Shown piece by piece: positions 16,089-21,631 of a stretch of DNA of 21,631 nucleotides. How positions within the stretch are numbered: the stretch's first letter is position 1; every line of letters starts with the position of its first letter. The DNA lies in assembly GCA_022376515.1 (NCBI GenBank), contig WTXI01000496.1, forward strand, positions 1 to 21,631. Direction: 5' to 3'. A program made the position numbers and the translations under genes. The DNA comes from Lactifluus volemus. Lineage: Eukaryota; Basidiomycota; Agaricomycetes; Russulales; Russulaceae. A model generated the notes under the pieces. The model was given only the letters and a program-made list of their open reading frames with translations. It did no database searches and was not told the DNA's origin.

Positions 16089-16520
16089 TTAGGACTGAAA
16101 CGAATGTACATTAGCTATGCCAATGCCTTGAATCTACCAGTTTCATTTGCCTCAGTCACAAAAACGATCGCAGACAAGGTCCTTGTCGACAGTGGAGCAA
16201 CCAAAAACTTTGTGGACCGACGCACAGTCCGATGTTGGGGAATAGGAACCAGAAAACTCGATCGACCTCGACAAGTGTTCAATGTTGATGGAACTGAAAA
16301 CAAGGAGGGAACTCTCACGGAATACTGCACACTTCAATGCATAGTTGGTGATAGAGATGCCCTTCAAAGGTTCTATATTACCAACCTCAGTCATGATCAA
16401 GTCCTACATCAGCAAAACTCAAGTTTACTTAATTTCTTCTTAATGTTACTTAAATTGACACTAAGGAAAATTAAGGAGACATTCGTATTGAAACAATGTG
16501 GAGAAAACACCTGAAACTTC
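16053..16520 (+). pseudogene. pol: Retropepsin region of element B1 with a divergent block
   Basis: This is an open stretch in the -1 frame of gag: LKRMYISYANALNLPVSFAS, then VLVDSGATKNFVDRRTVRCW with an intact DSGA active site, VFNVDGTENKEGTLTEYCTL and RFYITNLSHDQVL. From about 16407 to 16472 the sequence turns AT-rich and unlike B2, so the conserved LLGYPWL motif is lost. Similarity returns at AAGGAGACATTCG (about 16471). It has no start of its own and is meant as part of a Gag-Pro-Pol fusion. Confidence 0.86.
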
Positions 16521-16599
16521 GACAACAACATATCGACAGAGAAAAAAGGAGGCACGCATTGATCGCACCAATGTGGCCCAAGTGGGCCATAAAGGCGCA

Positions 16600-17656
16600 C
16601 CAGGAACAAGTGAACAGTGGGGTGGAACGCGAGGTATTACCCCAGTACCAAGACTATGCGGAGTCTTTGACGAAGAGAAGTCCCATCGCTTCCCACCATC
16701 ACGACCAGAAGATCATGCCATCGTCTTGAAGGAGATGCCCCAGCCACCATCAATTGTAAAGTCTACGCACTCACCAGGAAGAGAGAGAGGCGACCCAGAA
16801 GTTCATAGAGGAGAATGAACGATGGGGATTCATCGAAAAATCCAACTCTCCCTGGTCAACTCCCTGGTTCTTCATAAAGAAGAGAGATGGGGGTCTTCGC
16901 CCCATCCAAGACTACAGAGAAGTAAACAGCTGGACAGTGCGAGATGTGTACCCCATCCCTCGCATTGAGCAAATTTTGGAAGCCTTGCATGGGCGCACCC
17001 TCTTCACAGCATTGGACATTCGTTGGGGCTATCACAACATTCAAATTCGTCCTGAGGATCGATGGAAGCTGCGTTTAAGACTCCCTTTGGTCTGTATCAG
17101 CCGAAGGTGATGCTCTTCGGCCTCCAGAACTCTCCAGCCACCTTCCAGCGTTGCATGGACCGGGTCTTTGCTAGGATCATGAACCGCTACCCAGGGAAGG
17201 TGTTTTGTATATGGACGATCTTTTGATTGCCACTGGAGGAGATGTGGAAGAGCATCGGAGGATAGTTCGAGAAATCCTCAGATGTTCCGCCAAGAATCCT
17301 TCTTCCTCAAATTGTCGAAGTGCAAGTTCGAGCGAACCAGCATTGACTACCTTGGCATTCGCGTGGAGCAGGGAACCATCCGCATCGACCCCACAAAGAG
17401 GAAGGGACTGTCTCAATGGCCTCGAACCTTATCTTCAGTAAAGGAAGTACGGAGCACGCTTGGGGTCTTGGGATATCAAAGACCATTCATTCCCCACTTC
17501 GCACACCTTGCAGCCCCGCTCACGACCCTACTGAAGAAGGGACGACCATTTAAATGGACGGATGAGTGCACCAAGGCTTTGGATGCACTCCTCCAGATTG
17601 TAGAGTCCGACCCTGTCCTCCCGACCTGACTATGACCGCCCTTTCGAGATGGAGGT
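16600..17656 (+). pseudogene. pol: Reverse transcriptase of element B1, truncated at RNase H
   Basis: The segment opens with GVFDEEKSHRFPPSRPEDHA (16658-16720), a usual lead-in to RT. A frame change follows, then ENERWGFIEKSNSPWSTPWF, FIKKRDGGLRPIQDYREVNS, FTALDIRWGYHNIQI (with the first catalytic Asp) and VMLFGLQNSPATFQRCMDR. The YMDD box is intact at 17208-17219, after a one-base shift. The thumb reads FFLKLSKCKFERTSIDYLGI, GLSQWPRTLSSVKEVRSTLG, VLGYQRPFIPHFA and TLLKKGRPFKW. The coding ends PFEMEV at 17656, just before the RNase H Asp, where the C LTR begins. Several one-base frame changes are present. Confidence 0.92.
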
Positions 17657-18281
17657 TGTTACGGTTTGGCACGTGATCTGCTTATGTATTACGGTTTGGC
17701 ACGTGATTATCTCTGGGTCTTTCCGAGGTATCTCCGTAGATCTCCGTAGTTTCTCCGTTCGATCTACGATATATTATTTAGAAGGCATGTCACGCTGTGA
17801 CATGCCTGGGACTCCATGACTCAGCATCACACCCTAGGAGTATATAAACCGGTCCGTTGTAGCTTGTCTCCTTAGACTTCACTTCGTCTGCAATCAGACT
17901 AGTTGAACCCTCTTCCCTTCTTGTCCCTTCAAGTCAGACCTCCTGACCGTTGTCAATACAAGACTTAGTCTTGTCTTGTGATTGCCCTTGACCTCTCCCT
18001 TGACGATACAGTAGAGTGCATCCGTCAGCGCGACGCTCTCCTCTATAGTTAAGCCAGGGAAGAACTCGAGTAATCCTCGTCGTGCTGAGCCTGGTTGCCA
18101 CACTCAGCCCTCCTCGCATTACTCAAGCACACGTCGTGCGCCAAGGCCCCTCTGAGCCTTGACAAAAGCAAAGTCTCCTAACAACCCTAAACCCTACAAG
18201 ACCTCAGTTGGTCTTCAAACCACTAGCTAAAGTCCGCCCAAAGTCGACCCTTCACTCGTAGAGGAGCTACGCGCCCTTACA
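17657..18281 (+). repeat. 5' LTR of element C (3' boundary tentative)
   Basis: TGTTACGG at 17657 interrupts B1 pol. It has no long open frame. U3 holds a 19-bp direct repeat (17659-17677 and 17689-17707), iterated TCTCCGT units (17730-17757), a perfect palindrome (17784-17806), one TGACTCA (17817-17823) and TATATAAACC at 17841. The predicted transcript start is near 17872-17877. The 3' end is uncertain. CCTTACA ending at 18281 is followed by AGTGAAG, and AAGTGAAG (18281-18288) is complementary to CTTCACTT (17877-17884), which would fit a self-priming site. An alternative end is CCTAACA at 18183. Bases 18184-18280 show no other feature. Confidence 0.65.
17841..17884 (+). promoter_or_regulatory. 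Core promoter of element C LTR
   Basis: TATATAAACC at 17841-17850 gives the plus orientation. The same ten bases form the TATA box of the D LTR (19067-19058, minus). The start is expected at about 17872-17877. Confidence 0.5.
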
Positions 18282-18286
18282 AGTGA

Positions 18287-18744
18287 AGAAAGAGGAAGAA
18301 CCCCGTCGCATTTTCGCACCCAGAGGAAGAACCCTGTGCCCTACCGAGACCCCAGTCATCCTTAGTCATCATACCACGAATAAGGAAACCCCTTCGACTC
18401 CCCCGAGAACCCATCACTCCTGTTCCCCCTCCTACCTTTGATCTTCGAGCCCTACTCCGAGGACCACCGTATACCACCCACGCCTTCCACGAGTTTATAC
18501 CAGGAAAGAAGGTACATTACACCCACATCCACGCCCTCCAGCACGAGTGTTTCTGCAAGGAAGACCGTTGCCGTTACCACAACCCAAAGATAGATCCATC
18601 ACACGCGCCCGATCACCCAGAAAGACCACAAGCACCTGAAAGGACCCCCATCTTAAATAGGGCAGACCTTAGACCTTATCTCTTTAACCGCCGCTTGAGA
18701 AGCCAACCAAGGGACCTTATCTTTCACATCCGCCTAGAACTTGT
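18287..18744 (+). pseudogene. gag: Open frame at the 5' end of element C, no ATG, truncated
   Basis: A stop-free frame runs from 18287 to a TGA at 18791-18793. The part beyond 18744 lies in the D LTR, so the coding of C is cut there. It contains no Met codon. Readable features are a Pro/Arg-rich start, then LRALLRGPPYTTHAFHEFIP, KVHYTHIHALQHECFCKEDR, CRYHNPK (a Cys/His cluster C.C.....C..H) and FNRRLRSQPRDLIFHIRLEL. Position right after an LTR suggests the 5' gag region of C, but it resembles none of the A, B or E starts by eye. It may be a chance open frame in GC-rich, ATG-poor sequence; the Cys/His cluster argues mildly against that. Confidence 0.4.
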
Positions 18745-19342
18745 TGTTAAGGTTCCAAGTGGACCTTTGTACGAAGTGTACGATCGTTCGTGAAGTCAAG
18801 AACTAGACTTGCAAGACGTGCAAGTCAAGATCAAAGGTTCGATAAAGAGAGACTTAGTAAACGACTAAGTCAAGAGCGTTTCAGAGGTCAAGGGCTTTGG
18901 GCTTAGGGATAAGACCAAAGTGTCAAGAAGTCGAAGACGTGATGTCAAGAGGGTTCTCTCAGGTCTGATGCTTCTAGGCAAGCAAGGTTCTAATAGATAG
19001 AAGACTTGGATTGCGAAACAAAACTGAGACTTAAGGTCTCTAGGGCAGAAAGTACAGGGTTTATATAGAGAAGAACGAGGCTATGTACACAGCCGTAGGG
19101 GCTGTGACCTTCGTACAGCTTTCAGGGTTTGAAACATGTTTCAGGAATCAGCAGTCATCCTGTGCATGTGGCTGTTGCTTGAGGCTGTACGGTGCTGTGC
19201 GAGGCTGTATCGTGAGAGAAATAAGTAAGCGATCTGAACAAAGCGATCGGCAGTCCATTCACATAAGCAAGGGAGTCAGCAGAATGATCAGCAGTCCGAA
19301 AATGTATAGTATGAGTCAGCAAGCACGTGTCAGTCCATAACA
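18745..19342 (-). repeat. 3' LTR of element D
   Basis: It is bounded by TGTTAAGG (18745) and CCATAACA (ending 19342), an imperfect 8-bp inverted repeat with one mismatch. The minus-strand TATA box TATATAAACC is at 19067-19058, followed by GAGACCTTAAGTCTC (about 19038-19024), a small inverted repeat near the expected transcript start. It has no long reading frame. A second copy is outside the window, so the boundaries rest on the ends, the polypurine tract and the layout shared with A. Confidence 0.75.
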
Positions 19343-19380
19343 CCATCCCCCGTCTAAGGCGCAGTCCCACCTGCGTTTAC
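19343..19380 (-). other. Polypurine tract and conserved pre-tract motif of element D
   Basis: On the minus strand GACGGGGGATGG abuts the LTR. Upstream is GCAGGTGGGACTGC, the same 14 nt as in element A (about 1650-1635), at nearly the same distance. Confidence 0.7.
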
Positions 19381-19399
19381 TCACGGTCAGCAGCATAGT

Positions 19400-20400
19400 C
19401 CCAGTCACTCATCTCCGTGTTGATCCAGCCAGACGTGGAGCGATCGACACCGTGGCCGTACCAAAGGTAAGCCTTCTTGTCGTCGGTGTAGGGGCACGAC
19501 CAATGCCAGTGAGGGTGTTCTAGGGGACTCTACAAGAGTCTCCGAACTTGCATTGCTGGTGGGGTTCATGACACGAAGGGCCTGGATGGCCGTAGTCAGC
19601 ACACCACTCACACCAGTCGTGGAGGGGGCACTCGACGTAGAGGTGCCCGGGGTTTCGTCGCTTGCATCGACCACAATAGGGCGTGTGCGTGATCCTGGCT
19701 GCGGCGCTATCAGCGGCGGTTCCACTGCTACTATTGACGACCCGTTCCATGCAAGTCTTGCAGTGAAGGGCACCCTCGCGTCATGAACTTACTCCCTGGC
19801 CACTGGTGTTGTTAGCGTTGTCGTCATTATCAATGCCCATCCGGTTCGTCGTCCTGGATAGGGGAGACAGATGAGGCGGGCGAGTCGCAGACGTTAGAGG
19901 CCGGTGAGCTTGGTAAGGATGGTAACTGGTTGTTTGGCGGGGAGGGGGGCGGCGTCGCTCCGCGGGAGTCCACCAAAATCGGGGAGGTCCTTGTCCCACG
20001 AGGGGGTGGGAGGTTGGGAGTGGGTCCATGGACGGTCGGTGGGAGGTGTGAGGTACTCCCAAATCGAACGTGTCGGTTTGGGTTGTTGTATGGCCCACGC
20101 TGCGAATTCACAGGCCTGGAAGAGGATTCTCGAAGGGGTGCTCGAGCGGCGTGATGCACGGGATATAAGGAGGGGAGGAACGGGGGTCGGGGAGCGGTTT
20201 CCTCGGACGCCGTGTATAGCTCACTGGGATAAACGGTGGAGAGGTCCGAACGATGATTGGTAGAGGAGCGATGACGGTGGACTGGGCGGATGGGACGTGG
20301 TGCGGGTAGGTCATATTGGGCTGGGACATGTTGCATATAGCGAATTGTGAGGAGTAGGTAAGTGGTGGTGTGGTGGTGGTAGTTGTAGTGTGGGGATGAA
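19400..20400 (-). pseudogene. Element D 3' ORF with CCHC zinc knuckles, downstream of the chromodomain
   Basis: The likely start is MSQPNMTYPHHVPSAQ (ATG about 20333-20331, not far beyond the pol stop at 20439). A long Pro/Ser/Arg-rich, probably disordered region follows, with frame changes (SSPPYIPCITPLEHPF; PPPRGTRTSPILVDSRGATP near 19985). From about 19690, in another frame, comes a Cys/His cluster: CGRCKRRNPGHLYVEC (CX2CX6HX4C), then CEWCADYGHPGPSC, an exact CX2CX4HX4C knuckle, then CHEPHQQCKFGDSC. A stop at 19520 follows. A further shifted part reads AYLWYGHGVDRSTSGWINTE. No signal peptide or membrane segment is seen, so it is not an envelope protein. It probably binds nucleic acid or zinc. 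Element A has a more decayed ORF in the same place. Confidence 0.62.
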
Positions 20401-20438
20401 AGTTGGTGATGTCGTTTCTTGCTGAAGCAAGAGGGTTC

Positions 20439-20714
20439 TTATAGCTTTTGGTTGAGCTTTGTAAAAGGCTGTGAGTAGTTCTGGGCGTCAACATTCTCAG
20501 CTGGTTCCCATGTGTTGTGTGCGGCGGAATAGCCTTTCCACTTTAGGAGATATTGGAGTTTGGTCTTGTTCTTTGGTCCGATACGTCTGGACCCTAGAAC
20601 AGCTTCTACTTCGTACTCCTCTTCTCCGTCTACAAGTTCCGGTGCAGGCTGTTCGAAGTTCGGACCATGTTCGGGTGTTTCCGTATAGGGAGCGATCAGT
20701 GATGTGTGAAACAC
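20439..20714 (-). CDS. pol: Chromodomain and C-terminal integrase tail of element D, intact
   Basis: The open frame starts within the integrase tail (MFHTSLIAPYTETPEHGPNF) and carries an undamaged chromodomain: [16 protein letters not shown], then LQYLLKWKGYSAAHNTWEPA and a C-terminal helix (ENVDAQNYSQPFTKL). The aromatic residues Y (EYEVE) and W (LKWKGY) plus NTWEP are present, as in HP1-type chromodomains that recognise methylated histone H3. The first Met is internal; this is the end of Pol, joined to the integrase by a frameshift near 20820. The stop is at 20441-20439. Confidence 0.9.
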   Translation of the reverse strand: MFHTSLIAPYTETPEHGPNFEQPAPELVDGEEEYEVEAVLGSRRIGPKNKTKLQYLLKWKGYSAAHNTWEPAENVDAQNYSQPFTKLNQKL

Positions 20715-20759
20715 ATCATGAATCTGCCATCGATCTGGGAGTTTGAGGCGTACAACTAC

Positions 20760-21631
20760 CGGTGATATGACTTTGGTGATTGTAAAAGGTCCGTAGCGTT
20801 TTGGGGCTAGCTGCTGCTAAGGTGCGTCATTTTGAGATTGGTACCTTCGCCAGACTTTTCTCCTACGGCATATTTTCGGTAGTGGCGTTGACCCTTCTTG
20901 TGTTCTGTGCGTTTGTGAAGGAGGGTCTGTGCGTGTTTCATTGCTGATCGGGCTTTTTCTCGGATGTTTTTGAGTTCTTCGGATCTTTTGTTGACATAGG
21001 GTAGATGGCTTGTGATCCGAGAGTTGCGACAAGGGGTGTATCCGATGAGGAGTTCGTACGGAGTAAATCCGGTTGTGGCGTTTGGCCATGAGTTATGGAA
21101 CTGGGCCATGGGCAGAAGTGTGGACCAGTCATTCATGTAATCATTGCCGTAGATGCGGAGATATTGTTCTACTCGTTGGTTGCTTCTTTCCGATTGACCA
21201 TCCGTTTGAGGGTGATAGGCGGTACTGATATTTTGTGATATCTTGAGTTTCTGGCAGAGCCCCGTGGCTAGGTGTGATGTGAAGCGGGGATCTCTATCAG
21301 AGATGATTCTTCGGGGAATGCCGTAGTTCGGAAAAACGTTGGAGATGTATAGGTCGATAACTTCTTCCGTGGTGATCTTTTTTGTACACGGTAAGAAGAC
21401 GGCAGCTTTAGTGCAATCATGATCAACGATCGTGAGATGGAATCATATCCGTGTGATTCGGGAAGATCCGTGATAAGATCCATCGCCACGACTTGGAAAG
21501 GAACATTGGATGCTTCCTGTTCTCGTGGTTCGATGGGAGCGATAGGGGGTTTTGGACGATGGGTAAGGGGTTTTGTTGACTGGCATGTGGCGCATCCCTT
21601 GACGTATTGTGTGACATACTGCTTGAGTCCA
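20760..21631 (-). pseudogene. pol: Integrase of element D, 5' end beyond the window
   Basis: On the minus strand: YVKGCATCQSTKPLTHRPKP (the Cys pair of the HHCC finger, about 21600-21545), VVAMDLITDLPESHGYDSI (first catalytic Asp, about 21480), then one base missing at about 21438. The next frame is open to 20807 and reads TIVDHDCTKAAVFLPC, IISDRDPRF (second Asp), ISTAYHPQTDGQSERSNQRV (catalytic Glu), WSTLLPMAQFHNSWPN, TGFTPYELLIGYTP and a basic helical part. Near 20840-20800 the frame changes twice; LAPKRYGPFTITKVISPVVV (about 20815-20755) is the GPY/F-like domain leading to the chromodomain. Only two to three frame breaks separate it from an intact core. Confidence 0.9.

Larger units (their letters stand above)
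13164..17656 (+). mobile_element. Element B1: 5' two-thirds of a Ty3/gypsy element
   Basis: This plus-strand element has, in order, 5' LTR (13164-14031), self-priming PBS (14032-14043), an N-terminal gag domain, a poly-Gly linker, capsid, zinc knuckle, -1 frameshift signal, protease and RT. It stops at 17656 in PFEMEV, exactly where RNase H begins, because the LTR of C starts there. RNase H, integrase and the 3' LTR are missing. B2 (1-1111) is a second copy of the same family in opposite orientation. Three in-frame TGA codons in gag fall where CGA or CGG is expected. It is inactive. Confidence 0.9.
18745..21631 (-). mobile_element. Element D: 3' part of a Ty3/gypsy chromovirus
   Basis: On the minus strand from the right edge: integrase (21631 to about 20760), chromodomain (20714-20439), an extra 3' ORF (about 20400-19400), the polypurine tract and 3' LTR (19342-18745). 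The layout matches element A, but the sequence is clearly another family (a 598-bp LTR, different TATA region). The 5' half lies outside the window. The left flank CTTGT (18740-18744) is in element C; the other target site copy is not visible. Frameshifts are fewer than in A. Confidence 0.88.

Noticed and set aside
18184..18215. CCCTAAACCC, similar to a telomere repeat unit
   Set aside because: Only about one and a half units, inside LTR C or its edge; no array.
19904..20263. Plus-strand open frame of 119 codons
   Set aside because: Antisense to the D 3' ORF, no recognisable domain, composition follows the opposite strand.
1..21631. tRNA or rRNA genes, or host protein-coding genes
   Set aside because: No cloverleaf, rRNA-like segment or non-transposon domain was recognised by eye on either strand; a covariance-model scan would be needed to exclude small RNAs.

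Overview
The window is a dense nest of LTR retrotransposons and holds no host gene I can support. All recognisable coding is Ty3/gypsy-type: gag with CCHC zinc knuckles, a retropepsin, reverse transcriptase, RNase H, integrase and a chromodomain. The self-priming layout, the chromodomains and the pol signatures (for example VRSTLGVLGYQR) are those of the Tf1/sushi group of chromoviruses. That points to a filamentous fungus, and I infer a basidiomycete (Agaricomycetes-like). The species cannot be named from the sequence. Letters A to F below are my own family labels. Layout: 1-1111 is a minus-strand gag-protease fragment of family B (copy B2). Positions 1112-8822 hold a full-length but decayed minus-strand element, A: 3' LTR 1112-1614, a post-chromodomain 3' ORF, chromodomain, integrase, RT/RNase H, protease, gag, primer site and 5' LTR 8305-8822. 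Positions 8823-9403 are a minus-strand RT/RNase H remnant (F). Positions 9404-10277 are an LTR of family B in reverse orientation. Positions 10278-13163 are a plus-strand gag-protease fragment of element E. Positions 13164-17656 are a plus-strand family B element (B1) with 5' LTR, gag, protease and RT, cut off at the start of RNase H. Position 17657 to about 18744 is the 5' LTR and first part of element C. Positions 18745-21631 are the 3' part of a minus-strand element, D: LTR, 3' ORF, chromodomain and integrase, running off the right edge. How the parts work: in a live element gag forms the particle, the protease matures it, RT and RNase H copy the RNA inside it, and the integrase with its chromodomain inserts the DNA into marked chromatin. 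Every copy here is broken by frameshifts, stop codons or truncation, and A has also lost the protease catalytic Asp. The cis-acting signals are much better kept than the genes. Families A, B and E all place pol in the -1 frame of gag, with a TTT slip codon, a 5-6 nt spacer and a hairpin at the junction. A and B each have a primer site directly after the 5' LTR that is complementary to the predicted first 11-12 nt of their own transcript. The promoters carry striking arrays: TGA(C/G)TCA sites at alternating 12 and 14 bp spacing in the B LTRs, and repeated ACAAT motifs in the A LTRs. Coordinates of broken coding segments are approximate where the reading frame changes.
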